Below, one piece after another: positions 7,502 through 14,909 of a DNA stretch of 33,251 nt (the first letter of the stretch is position 1; each line of letters opens with the position of its first letter). This stretch comes from Acidobacteria bacterium RIFCSPLOWO2_02_FULL_61_28. GTDB lineage: Bacteria > Acidobacteriota > Terriglobia > 2-12-FULL-54-10. The notes below the pieces were generated by a model, which saw only the letters and a program-made list of their open reading frames with translations, was not told the origin of the DNA and did not search any database. The position numbers and the translations under genes were made by a program. The stretch covers positions 1 to 33,251 of the forward strand of contig MEKR01000150.1 of the NCBI GenBank assembly GCA_001767035.1, given 5' to 3'.

Positions 7502-7530
7502 ATGCTACACACGAATCATGTGTATGTCAA
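7502..7530 (-). promoter_or_regulatory. mazEF-type promoter with operator palindrome in the spacer
   Basis: On the minus strand a perfect -35 TTGACA (7530-7525) is followed after 17 bases by TAGCAT (7507-7502, four of six matches). The spacer contains ACACATGATTCGTGTGT (7523-7507), a 17-bp palindrome with one mismatch between its 8-base arms. A dimeric ribbon-helix-helix antitoxin bound here would block RNA polymerase. The position between the boxes and the start about 27 bases downstream support autoregulation. Confidence 0.7.
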
Positions 7531-7610
7531 CCAAGTCAGCCCATTCGGGTCGCTAATTTGTCGTTCCGCAGAGCAACTTCCCGGTAAGATGGAGGTGGGA
7601 GAATTTCTTG

Positions 7611-9590
7611 ATGCAACCGCAGTGGGATTTTTCGGGGGAGATCGTCTGGCGGCCGACGCCGGAGCAAGCGGCCCGCAGCCGCTTGGCCGCGTTTATGCGG
7701 GCGCACGGGATCAAGACATTCGATGAACTGATGCGCCGCTCGACCGAAGACCCCGGGGCCCGCGGCGGAATTGACTGGTTCTGGGACGCCGTGATCCGGG
7801 ACTTGGACATCCGCTTCTCCAAACCCTACGAAAAAATTCTCGACACCTCGCAGGGCGACGCTTGGGCGCGCTGGTGCGTCGGCGGCGAGCTGAACATCGT
7901 TGCGAGCTGCCTCGACAAGTGGCTCGGCACGGAGACGGAACATCGCCTGGCGCTGCGCTGGGAGGGCGAAGAGGGAAGCGTCCGCGCGCTCACCTACGGA
8001 GAACTCCGCCGCGAAGTCGTCCGCATGGCCCGCGCGCTGCGGCGCTTGGGCGTCGAGAAGGGCGACGTGGTGGCCATCTTCATGCCGATGGTTCCGGAGA
8101 TCGCCATCGCTCTGCTGGCCGTCGCGCGCATCGGTGCCATCGCTCTGCCGCTGTTCTCGGGCTACGGGGCCGAGGCCGTGTCGTCGCGCTTGAATGCGGC
8201 GGGGGCCAAGGCGCTCTTCACCGCCGACGGATTCTACCGCCGGGGCCAGGTCGTGCCGATGAAGGAAGTCGCCGACCAGGCCGCCGCGCACTCGTCGTCA
8301 GTCGAAACGGTCATCGTTTTTCGCCGGACGGGAGCTTCGGTTCCCTGGACCGCAGGCCGGGACCGCTGGTGGCACGACATTTTGGCTTACGAGAAATTAG
8401 AAAGAACCGAGGGGACCGAGGGAACCCAAGCCGAAGACCCACTGCTGCTGCTCTACACTTCCGGCACCACGGGCTTGCCCAAGGGCGCGGTGCATCCGCA
8501 CTGCGGGTTTCCCATCAAGGCGGCGCAGGACATGGCGCACTGCATGGACGTGCGCTCGTCCGACACGGTGTATTGGGTGACGGACATGGGTTGGATGATG
8601 GGCCCGTGGCTGGTGTTCGGAACGACGCTGCTCGGCGGCACCATGCTGCTCTATGACGGCGCGCCGGATTACCCCGCCTCCGACCGCGTGTGGAGCCTCA
8701 TCGAACGCCACGGCGTTACGGTGCTCGGCATCTCGCCGACGCTGGTGCGATCGCTGATGCAGCACGGCGAAGAGCCGGTCCGGCGGCACGATCTCGCGTC
8801 GCTGCGCATCCTCGCCTCGACGGGCGAACCCTGGAACCCGGAGCCCTGGAAGTGGTTCTATCAAGTGGTCGGTGGCGGCCGCTTGCCTATCCTCAACTAC
8901 TCCGGCGGCACGGAAATTTCCGGCGGCATCTTGTGCGGGAACCTGCTGCTGCCGCTCAAGCCCACCGCCTTTTCCGGACCCATCCCCGGCATGGCCGCAG
9001 ACGTGGTGGACGAGAGCGGACATTCCGTGCGCCAACAGGTCGGAGAGTTAGTGATCCGGCGTCCGTGGATCGGCATGACGCGCGGATTCTGGAAAGCGCC
9101 GGAACGGTATCTGGAAGCCTACTGGTCGCGCTTTCCGGGCGTGTGGACGCACGGCGACTGGGCCGCCGTGGACGCCGACGGAATGTGGTACATCCTGGGC
9201 CGCTCCGACGATACGATCAAGGTGGCCGGCAAGCGCCTGGGACCGGCCGAGGTCGAGTCCATCCTGGTGTCGCATCCCGCCGTGGCCGAGGCCGCCTGCG
9301 TGGGCGTGCCGGATGCGCTGAAAGGCCAGGAAGTGGTCTGCTTCTGCGTCCTGGGAGCGGGCCAAGCGCCGAGCGACGCGCTGCGCGAGGAGCTGCGCGA
9401 GTGCGTGGCGCAGAGCCTCGGCAAACCGCTCCGACCCCGCGAAGTGCGGTTCGTTCGCGACCTGCCGAAGACCCGCAACGCCAAGCTGATGCGCCGCGTG
9501 GCCCGGGCAGCCTATCTGGGCGAGGCCACGGGGGACCTCTCGGCGCTCGAGAACCCGCAGGCCGTCGAAGAAATCCGGCACAGTCTGTAG
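7611..9590 (+). CDS. Acetyl-CoA-synthetase-like AMP-dependent acyl-CoA ligase
   Basis: Enzymes of this family activate a carboxylic acid with ATP to an acyl-adenylate and then transfer it to CoA in the cytosol. The 659-residue length fits the acetyl-CoA synthetase branch, with an N-terminal cap domain before the AMP-binding core. Core motifs are present: LLYTSGTTGLPKGAVH (about 282-295), YSGGTEISGG (about 430), WTHGDWA (about 514), GRSDDTIKVAGKRLGPAEVES and the C-terminal PKTRNAKLMRR, whose Lys (about 625) is the adenylation lysine. The acid substrate (acetate, propionate or a longer one) cannot be fixed by eye. The ATG at 7611 follows GGAGGTGGGAG; a TTG at 7608 is an alternative. It diverges from the mazEF promoter. 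Its TAG stop is also the terminal TAG of a family A repeat. Confidence 0.88.
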   Translation: MQPQWDFSGEIVWRPTPEQAARSRLAAFMRAHGIKTFDELMRRSTEDPGARGGIDWFWDAVIRDLDIRFSKPYEKILDTSQGDAWARWCVGGELNIVASCLDKWLGTETEHRLALRWEGEEGSVRALTYGELRREVVRMARALRRLGVEKGDVVAIFMPMVPEIAIALLAVARIGAIALPLFSGYGAEAVSSRLNAAGAKALFTADGFYRRGQVVPMKEVADQAAAHSSSVETVIVFRRTGASVPWTAGRDRWWHDILAYEKLERTEGTEGTQAEDPLLLLYTSGTTGLPKGAVHPHCGFPIKAAQDMAHCMDVRSSDTVYWVTDMGWMMGPWLVFGTTLLGGTMLLYDGAPDYPASDRVWSLIERHGVTVLGISPTLVRSLMQHGEEPVRRHDLASLRILASTGEPWNPEPWKWFYQVVGGGRLPILNYSGGTEISGGILCGNLLLPLKPTAFSGPIPGMAADVVDESGHSVRQQVGELVIRRPWIGMTRGFWKAPERYLEAYWSRFPGVWTHGDWAAVDADGMWYILGRSDDTIKVAGKRLGPAEVESILVSHPAVAEAACVGVPDALKGQEVVCFCVLGAGQAPSDALREELRECVAQSLGKPLRPREVRFVRDLPKTRNAKLMRRVARAAYLGEATGDLSALENPQAVEEIRHSL

Positions 9591-9822
9591 AGCGCCAGAA
9601 ACTGTTGCACGTCAGGGCACGACTTCAGTCGTGCCGTAACCGTGCGTAGTGAATCCGCTTCCTTCCGGCTTCAGCCGCCCTTCGACAGGCTCAGGGCCGT
9701 GAGCGAAGTCGAACGGCTGAGGGACAAACCTCAGGGGCTAAAGCCCGGTCCCAGGAAAACTTGTTTCGGCATGGCTGAAGCCATGCCCTGACAACCGTCA
9801 AAGAGGTCTGCAACAGTCGCTA
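9588..9822. repeat. Family A palindromic element, copy 1
   Basis: The outer ends are TAGAGC...ACTGTTGCA on the left and its approximate complement TGCAACAGTCGCTA on the right. The core (9611-9792) starts GTCAGGGCA and ends TGCCCTGAC. Inside are hairpins CACGACTTCAGTCGTG, CGGCTTCAGCCG, a CTGAGG/CCTCAG pair and ATGGCTGAAGCCAT. The left TAG is the stop codon of the acyl-CoA ligase. A further 39-bp hairpin has inserted at 9676-9714 beside the second hairpin. This copy runs in the opposite order to copies 2, 3 and 5 (CACGACT hairpin first). Confidence 0.85.
9676..9714. repeat. 39-bp hairpin unit nested in family A copy 1
   Basis: Where other copies read CGGCTTCAGCCG directly followed by CTGAGG, this one has 39 extra bases in between, starting CCCTTCGACAGG and ending AAGTCGAACGG. 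Its arms CCCTTCGAC and GTCGAACGG pair with one mismatch. Related units occur at about 4885-4975 and 5201-5237. Confidence 0.7.
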
Positions 9823-9885
9823 AGCAAACCCAGAGATGCCTTTCGCATCCAACTGTGATAGTCTTTTGGAAGACAGGTTGAAAGA

Positions 9886-10275
9886 GTGAGTTTTCGGACC
9901 AGACGGAATCGCTTCTCCCTGAGGAAGCCCGCGACGCTTCTGTGGCGCCAGTGCGCCATGTTGATGTTGCTCGTGGTGGTCTGGGATATCTGCTTTGACC
10001 TGCTCGCGCCACTCCATGCCAATCCGGAGGCTTCCTTTCCAGGTGTCGGAGTTACAGGCACATCCGAGGCAGACCCCGAAAGCCATCCCGGCTGTGGAAT
10101 CCCGGACCACAGTTGCGTCCTTTCCCACCATCACCATTTTCCCGCGCTGGTCAGCACGACGCAGTTCGTTATCTCAGTCGTCGCCAGCCACGGACCTGAG
10201 GGAGCCTCGCAAGTCAAAGCGGTCCACATCCCGCAGGCCAACCGCCACATCCGCGCCCCTCCGCTAGAAGCCTGA
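9886..10275 (+). CDS. Small His-rich exported or membrane protein, metal cluster
   Basis: This 129-residue reading frame precedes the metal-import genes in the same direction. It has a basic N-terminus, a hydrophobic segment (about residues 22-42, including MLMLLVVVWDICFDLLAP) and then a Cys/His stretch, HPGCGIPDHSCVLSHHHHF, a likely metal-binding site. Its place directly upstream of an outer-membrane porin, a metal-binding protein and a metal permease suggests a role in sensing, buffering or delivering the same metal. The start is uncertain: a GTG at 9886 has only a weak ribosome site, and an ATG at 9958 would begin inside the hydrophobic segment. I recognise no named family, and expression needs confirmation. 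Confidence 0.55.
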   Translation: MSFRTRRNRFSLRKPATLLWRQCAMLMLLVVVWDICFDLLAPLHANPEASFPGVGVTGTSEADPESHPGCGIPDHSCVLSHHHHFPALVSTTQFVISVVASHGPEGASQVKAVHIPQANRHIRAPPLEA

Positions 10276-10328
10276 TCTCCCGTTCGGTTTTTCCGATTTC
10301 AGGAATCTGAAGATTCTAAGGAGAGTGT

Positions 10329-11597
10329 ATGCGGAGATCACGCTTTCTCTGTATTAGCCTGTTTGTATTTGTCGCTTCGTTCTCTTCCTCGCTCTGGGCG
10401 CAGGGCGGGGGAGCTGTGGACGAACGATTTCGCGTGTTGGAAGAGCGGATTCGCGCGCTGGAAGCCGAGGTGCAGTCGTTGAAAGCGGCCGTGCCGACGG
10501 AGGGCGCTGCGGCAGCTCCCGCGCCTGCGGTTCCAACGCCGGCAGCTCAGGCGCCTGCGCCAGAAGCGTTGCAGCTTCCGACTCCATCGTTGCCGGTCTA
10601 CGGAGGGGCGGCATCCTTGTCCAAGGCGCTCAACCCGGACATCGGGGTGATCGGAAATTTTCTCGGCGCGACGGGAAGGAACCAGGTGAATCCGTTTCCT
10701 TCGCTTTCGTTGTCAGAGAGCGAAGTGAGTCTGCAGGCGATTGTGGACCCTTATGCCCGCGCCGATTTCTTTTTAGCGATTGGCGAGGAAGGCATCGAGG
10801 TGGAAGAGGGCTACATCACCTTCCCCGCTTTACCCGGCAACTTTCTGCTCAAGGGTGGAAGAATGCGGGCCAATTTCGGGAAGTCGAATGCGTTCCACAA
10901 TCACTCTCTCCCCTGGATTGATCGCCCCTTGGTTGCATTCAACCTGATGGGAGGGAGTCTTGAGGAAGCCGACATGGGCATCAAAGACGCCGGTCTGTCC
11001 CTGAGTCGCATCTTGCCGGCGCCCGTCTTCCTGGAAGCCACCGCTGAACTCTACCGGGGCGATTCCGGATCGCTGTTCCAGGCGAGCCGCCGCAGCGATG
11101 TCAGCAGCGTCTTTCACCTGCGGGGGTATCACGACTTGAGCGAATCCACGAATCTGGAGATCGGCGGATCGTATGCGCGGGGACACAATGACGTGGGATC
11201 AGACTTCCTGACCCATCTCGCAGGGCTCGACGCCACGCTGCGCTGGAAGCCACTGCGCCGCGCGATCTATCATTCCTTTGTGGCGCGCTCCGAATTTGTC
11301 TGGAGCCGGCGGGAGGAGGAGGACGGCACGCAACGCGCCTTTGGGTTCTTCGCTTCGGCTGAGTATCAATTCGCACGCCGATGGTTTGGAGGAGCGAGGT
11401 TTGATTGGTCGGAGCGGGCGCGCGATCCCAACGCGCATGACAACGCCACCTCGGTGGTGCTTACCTACTGGCCGAGCGAGTTCAGCCAGATTCGCGGGCA
11501 GCTCCGCCGCACCAAGTACGCGGAAGGGAACACCGCGAACGAGTTCCTGTTCCAGTTCCTGTTCACGCTGGGAGCGCACGGCGCGCATCCGTTTTAG
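10329..11597 (+). CDS. Outer-membrane porin-like beta-barrel, metal-import cluster
   Basis: The 422-residue product has a signal peptide (FLCISLFVFVASFSSSLWAQ), a short coiled coil (VLEERIRALEAEVQSLKAAV, about 32-52), an Ala/Pro-rich linker and about 320 residues of alternating polar and aromatic strands that end in Phe (GAHPF*), a typical outer-membrane barrel terminus. This layout recalls trimeric porins with an N-terminal coiled coil. It sits 65 bases before a metal-binding protein gene, so it probably lets the same metal, perhaps as a complex, across the outer membrane. AAGGAG lies five bases before the ATG. The substrate is inferred only from its neighbours. Confidence 0.75.
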   Translation: MRRSRFLCISLFVFVASFSSSLWAQGGGAVDERFRVLEERIRALEAEVQSLKAAVPTEGAAAAPAPAVPTPAAQAPAPEALQLPTPSLPVYGGAASLSKALNPDIGVIGNFLGATGRNQVNPFPSLSLSESEVSLQAIVDPYARADFFLAIGEEGIEVEEGYITFPALPGNFLLKGGRMRANFGKSNAFHNHSLPWIDRPLVAFNLMGGSLEEADMGIKDAGLSLSRILPAPVFLEATAELYRGDSGSLFQASRRSDVSSVFHLRGYHDLSESTNLEIGGSYARGHNDVGSDFLTHLAGLDATLRWKPLRRAIYHSFVARSEFVWSRREEEDGTQRAFGFFASAEYQFARRWFGGARFDWSERARDPNAHDNATSVVLTYWPSEFSQIRGQLRRTKYAEGNTANEFLFQFLFTLGAHGAHPF

Positions 11598-11662
11598 AGC
11601 AGAGTTCGCCGCAGCGGTAACGAGCAGGGCCAACGAGTCGTCTTCCTATGTAAGGAGCACAT

Positions 11663-12604
11663 ATGAAAACAAGACACAGATGGTTGAAACGATGGGCGGT
11701 TGCGATCCTGGCTGTGCTGCTGGGGACTGGGCTGGCCGGCCCGGAAGCGGCGGCCAAGACGTTGAACATCATTACCACCACGGAGGACCTGGCGTCTCTG
11801 GCGCGGGAAGTGGGCGGAGAGCATGTGAAGGTCGAGTCCATTGCGCGCGGCTACCAGGACCCGCACTTTGTCGAAGCCAAGCCGAGCTTCCTGCTCAAAC
11901 TGCAAAAGGCTGACATACTGGTTCTGGTGGGGTTGCAACTCGAGATCGGCTGGCTACCTCCGCTGATCACCCAGAGCCGGAATCCGCGCATTCAGGTGGG
12001 CGCGCCAGGTTACCTCGACGCTTCTCAGGCCGCCGTCATTCTAGACAAACCGACCGGCCCGGTGACCCGCGCTATGGGCGATGTGCATCCGTCGGGCAAT
12101 CCGCATTACTGGCTCGATCCGGAAAACGGCCGCCGCATCGCCCAGGCCATCCAGCAGAAGCTCGCCCAGCTCGACCCGGAGGACGCCGCCTATTTCGGAC
12201 AGCGCTTCCAGGATTTTGACCGCCGCCTGACCGAAGCGGGGAAGCGGTGGGAGCAGGCAATGGCTCCGCTCCAGGGCACCGAGGTCATCACGTACCACAA
12301 CTCCTGGCCAAACTTCGCCCAGCGGTTCGGTCTCCAGGTTGTCGGCTACGTCGAGCCGAAGCCTGGCATCCCGCCGTCACCCCGCCACACCCTGGAGGTC
12401 ATCAGGCAGATCAAGCAGGACAAGGTCCCGCTCATTCTGGTGGAACCGTATTTCGATGAGAAGACCCCCAAGGCGATTGCGGACCAATCCGGCGCAAAAG
12501 TGGTGGTGTTGCTGCCCTCGGTGGGCGGCTTGCCAGAAGTGAAGAGCTATTTTGATCTTTTTGATTACGACATCCGGCTGCTGAAGACGGCGTTGAACAA
12601 GTAA
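11663..12604 (+). CDS. Zn/Mn-type ABC transporter substrate-binding protein
   Basis: Cluster A-I (ZnuA/PsaA-type) binding proteins capture Zn2+ or Mn2+ in the periplasm and hand it to an ABC permease. The 313-residue protein has a signal peptide ending near AAAK and then the family's ITTTEDLASLAREVGG. The expected ligand positions can be seen: His68 (DPHFVEAKPS), His148 (NPHYWLDPEN), Glu231 (YVEPKPG) and an acidic residue near 261-265 (EPYFDEKT). A Glu rather than a His at the third position is more like Mn/Fe binders than classical ZnuA, so the metal is open. No long His-rich loop is present. AAGGAG precedes the ATG. The permease gene follows after 29 bases. Confidence 0.88.
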   Translation: MKTRHRWLKRWAVAILAVLLGTGLAGPEAAAKTLNIITTTEDLASLAREVGGEHVKVESIARGYQDPHFVEAKPSFLLKLQKADILVLVGLQLEIGWLPPLITQSRNPRIQVGAPGYLDASQAAVILDKPTGPVTRAMGDVHPSGNPHYWLDPENGRRIAQAIQQKLAQLDPEDAAYFGQRFQDFDRRLTEAGKRWEQAMAPLQGTEVITYHNSWPNFAQRFGLQVVGYVEPKPGIPPSPRHTLEVIRQIKQDKVPLILVEPYFDEKTPKAIADQSGAKVVVLLPSVGGLPEVKSYFDLFDYDIRLLKTALNK

Positions 12605-12633
12605 GTCCGAAATCGAGATTGCGGGAGAAAACC

Positions 12634-13470
12634 GTGGAAGTTCTGGTGTTCTTAGCGGCGCCCTTCGTGGCGAGCTTGATTCTGACGGGAATCCATGCCT
12701 ACCTGGGCGTACACGTGGTGGAACGGGGCGTGATCTTCGTGGACATCGCCCTCGCCCAAATCGCGGCCCTCGGCTCGACCATGGCGATCCTTGCCGGCAT
12801 GGACGTGCATAGCAGCAAAGCGTACTGGTTCAGCCTGGGCTTCACCTTTCTGGGAGCCGCCGTCATTTCCGTCCTCCGCAGCCATAATGACCGTATCCCG
12901 CAGGAAGCCATTATTGGGATCACCTACGCGGTGGCCTCGGCAGCGGCCATTGTGGCCATGAGCAAGGCGGTCGGAGAAACCGAGCACCTGAAGGACATGC
13001 TGGTCGGCAACATCCTGGCGGTCTCCTGGGACGAGGTCCGCAACACCGCGCTGCTCTACGCCGCCGTCGGAGCCTTCCATTACATCTTTCGCAGGAAGTT
13101 CCTGCTGATCTCGATGCACCCGGAACAGGCCGTGGCCCAGGGCCTCTCGCTGCGCTGGTGGGACTTCCTCTTCTATATGTCGTTCGGGTTTGTAGTCACG
13201 TCTTCGGTGGCAATTGCCGGCGTGCTGCTGGTGTTTTGTTACCTGATCGTGCCGTCGGTGGGCGCCATGCTGTTCGCCGACACCATCGGGCGGCGACTTG
13301 CCATCGGCTGGGCGATGGGGACGCTGGTTTCGGCGCTGGGCGTCTATCTTTCCTTGATAGTTGATTTGCCCACCGGGGCCACCATCGTCTGCACTTTCGG
13401 CGCCGTGCTCGTGCTCATGGCCGTTGCCCGGGCCTTGTTCTTCCGCGGCTCGCGGGGCAAACCCGCGTAG
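12634..13470 (+). CDS. Zn/Mn-type ABC transporter permease
   Basis: This 278-residue protein is an ABC-3 family membrane permease (ZnuB/PsaC type) with about eight hydrophobic segments. It shows GIHAYLGVHVVERGVIFVDIALAQIAALGS near the N-terminus and IAGVLLVFCYLIVPSVGAMLF in the second half, both typical. It would form a homodimer in the inner membrane that passes metal from the binding protein encoded just upstream. I choose GTG at 12634 because CGGGAG lies seven bases before it; a TTG at 12619 in the same frame is possible. Oddly, no ATP-binding subunit gene follows or precedes, although the family usually encodes all three together; an ATPase must be supplied from elsewhere. Confidence 0.88.
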   Translation: MEVLVFLAAPFVASLILTGIHAYLGVHVVERGVIFVDIALAQIAALGSTMAILAGMDVHSSKAYWFSLGFTFLGAAVISVLRSHNDRIPQEAIIGITYAVASAAAIVAMSKAVGETEHLKDMLVGNILAVSWDEVRNTALLYAAVGAFHYIFRRKFLLISMHPEQAVAQGLSLRWWDFLFYMSFGFVVTSSVAIAGVLLVFCYLIVPSVGAMLFADTIGRRLAIGWAMGTLVSALGVYLSLIVDLPTGATIVCTFGAVLVLMAVARALFFRGSRGKPA

Positions 13471-13540
13471 GCGCAGGCGATCCGCCACCATCCCGGGAGA
13501 ATGGCCCCCAACTAAGGGAGGCTGGAGATCGCTCTCTCCT

Positions 13541-13577
13541 GCGTCCCCCACCAGAACACCACATCGCCAATGATCGG
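13541..13577 (-). pseudogene. Remnant copy of the repressor gene's 3' end
   Basis: These 37 bases match 14144-14180 at 35 positions. Read on the minus strand they encode PIIGDVVFWWGTQ, the C-terminus of the self-cleaving repressor, and the frame then runs on to a different stop. The two copies bracket the hicAB pair. The remnant shows that a second repressor-like gene, or a duplicated 3' end, once lay here. Confidence 0.7.
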
Positions 13578-13606
13578 TAGATTTCCGGGGATTCCTGGAT
13601 ATTCGA

Positions 13607-13819
13607 TCAAGCGAAGATCAACCGCCGGCCTTTTGGTTCCGGAATCGGATCGCCGTATTCTTTGGCGGTATCGAGCCAGAGAGTAATGGCATCTTGGACG
13701 TTCGCCAGAGCTGCCTCTTGGGTGGAGCCGTGCGCGGCGCAGCCGGGCAGCTCGGGAACCTCGGCAATAAAGGCCCGGTCTTCCTCACTCCAGTAAATGA
13801 TTACCTCGTATTTATTCAT
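13607..13819 (-). CDS. hicB: HicB-family antitoxin
   Basis: HicB antitoxins neutralise the HicA ribonuclease through a partial RNase-H-like fold. The 70-residue protein reads YEVIIYWSEEDRAFIAEVPELPGCAAHGSTQEAALANVQDAITLWLDTAKEYGDPIPEP, a textbook HicB domain including PELPGC and the following helix. No extra C-terminal DNA-binding domain is present, so autoregulation would need other parts. Its ATG overlaps the toxin's TGA by four bases, which couples translation. It lies downstream of hicA, the classical order. Confidence 0.9.
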   Translation of the reverse strand: MNKYEVIIYWSEEDRAFIAEVPELPGCAAHGSTQEAALANVQDAITLWLDTAKEYGDPIPEPKGRRLIFA

Positions 13820-14067
13820 TCCCTCTCCCCCAGATGATACTTGAGGATCACCGCTCGCACCTGGCGAACCTGGTAGGGCTTCGCGTTGTTTCCTTCCCGC
13901 TGCAAATTCGGTTTCTCTTCGACGCCCGCTTTGCGGAAGATGTGGTGACTTCCATGAACTCGCATCTCAAATCCCAAGTTGTGCAGCAAATTCACACGGT
14001 CGTCGAACCGGATGTTTACATCGGCGGTCCTGCTTAGCACGCGCTCCAACGTTTTCTCAGCGCCCAC
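13816..14067 (-). CDS. hicA: HicA-family mRNA interferase toxin
   Basis: HicA toxins bind and cleave mRNA with a double-stranded-RNA-binding fold and a catalytic His. The 83-residue protein has FDDRVNLLHNLGFEMRVHGSHHIFRKAG, in which GSHHIF carries the catalytic His, followed by NAKPYQVRQVRAVILKYHLG, the usual C-terminal end. The N-terminal KTLERVLSRTADVNIRF is also normal for a common subfamily, so the GTG at 14067 is a reasonable start although no Shine-Dalgarno sequence is visible. The pair is bracketed by two copies of the repressor gene's 3' end. Confidence 0.88.
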   Translation of the reverse strand: MGAEKTLERVLSRTADVNIRFDDRVNLLHNLGFEMRVHGSHHIFRKAGVEEKPNLQREGNNAKPYQVRQVRAVILKYHLGERE

Positions 14068-14135
14068 TGGAGGATTTTACCCAGTTACCAGCAGCTACGC
14101 AATCGGGCCATTTTGTCCCGAGGCGAGTCTGCCCC

Positions 14136-14864
14136 TCACCCTTGCGTCCCCCACCAGAAGACCACATCGCCGATGATCGGGTTGGTCTCGGGCGAGTCGA
14201 GGAGGATGTCGTCGTAGATCGGGTTCTGCGAGCGCAGGATGATGCGGTCAAGCCGGCTCTCTCTCGCCAGCCACTTCACCAGCACGCCTTCCTGCACCAG
14301 CGCCGCCACCATCCGTCCCCGCAGCCCGGCCGGGTCGCGCTGCGTGTGGTCCACCACGACGATGAAGCGGTCGCTCAAGATCGGTTCCATCGAGTCGCCG
14401 CGAATGTAGATGCCGGTGTAAACGCCCGTGCCCTTCGGGACGAACTTTGACGGCACGGCGATGAAGCTGTCAATGTCGCGTTCGTTGATCTCGCGCGGCG
14501 AGCCTGCCGCCGCTTCGTCCCGCAGGACCGGGACCTGCACCTGGAATCGCAGCCGGTCCTCGGTGCCGGGCTTCCATTGCTCCGTTGTGTAGATGCGGAC
14601 CTCGGGAAGCTGCACCGTGCTTTCCGGCCACTTTGAAAGCACCGTGTCGCGGTCCAGCCCCAATTTGCCCAGGAAGAACCGAGCCTCTTCCGGTGGCGCC
14701 AGCCGCGCCAGATGCGCGTAGTTTTCTCCGGAGGGCTGAAAGCGTCCCTGTTCCCAAGAAGCTACTGCCCACGACAACACCCCCAGCTTCTCCGCCAAAG
14801 CATATTGCGTCAGCCCGAGTGTTTTTCGCAACTTCTTGATTCGCAATGAGAAGTCTTTCCTCAA
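14136..14864 (-). CDS. LexA/CI-like self-cleaving repressor (HTH plus S24 peptidase)
   Basis: Repressors of this type bind operators and cleave themselves when RecA is activated by DNA damage. From a TTG at 14864 the product has 242 residues. Residues about 3-55 form an XRE-type helix-turn-helix (LTQYALAEKLGVLSWAVASWEQG). The C-terminal S24 domain has the cleavage-site Ala-Gly (AAAGS, about 120-121), the catalytic Ser158 in RGDSMEP and Lys197 in VLVKWLA; the Ser-Lys spacing of 39 is close to that of LexA. The TTG start has GAGGA just upstream and begins with KDFSLRIKKLRKTLGLTQ; a GTG at 14894 lies inside the first operator and is less likely. The three operators upstream suggest control of itself and of the divergent gam operon. 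Linker residues 60-110 are unfamiliar. Confidence 0.85.
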   Translation of the reverse strand: MRKDFSLRIKKLRKTLGLTQYALAEKLGVLSWAVASWEQGRFQPSGENYAHLARLAPPEEARFFLGKLGLDRDTVLSKWPESTVQLPEVRIYTTEQWKPGTEDRLRFQVQVPVLRDEAAAGSPREINERDIDSFIAVPSKFVPKGTGVYTGIYIRGDSMEPILSDRFIVVVDHTQRDPAGLRGRMVAALVQEGVLVKWLARESRLDRIILRSQNPIYDDILLDSPETNPIIGDVVFWWGTQG

Positions 14865-14873
14865 ATTTTCCTC

Positions 14874-14903
14874 TTGACAACTAGGTGTGTACACCTATAT
14901 ATT
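14874..14903 (+). promoter_or_regulatory. Rightward promoter with operator O1 in its spacer
   Basis: TTGACA (14874-14879) and TATATT (14898-14903) are spaced by 18 bases, a strong sigma70-like promoter pointing at the gam operon. The spacer is filled by TAGGTGTGTACACCTA (14882-14897), a palindrome with perfect 7-base arms. Repressor bound there would exclude RNA polymerase. The following leader to the gam start is about 125 bases long. Confidence 0.75.
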
Positions 14904-14909
14904 GTTCTC

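Noticed and set aside
9823-10328. A Zur- or Fur-type operator before the metal-import genes
   Set aside because: I looked for the usual A/T-rich palindromes in the gaps before 9886 and 10329 and found none convincing.
12652-13551. A 299-codon minus-strand frame opposite the metal permease gene
   Set aside because: The plus-strand frame is a clear ABC-3 permease. The antisense translation is His/Gly/Asp-rich, typical of a shadow.
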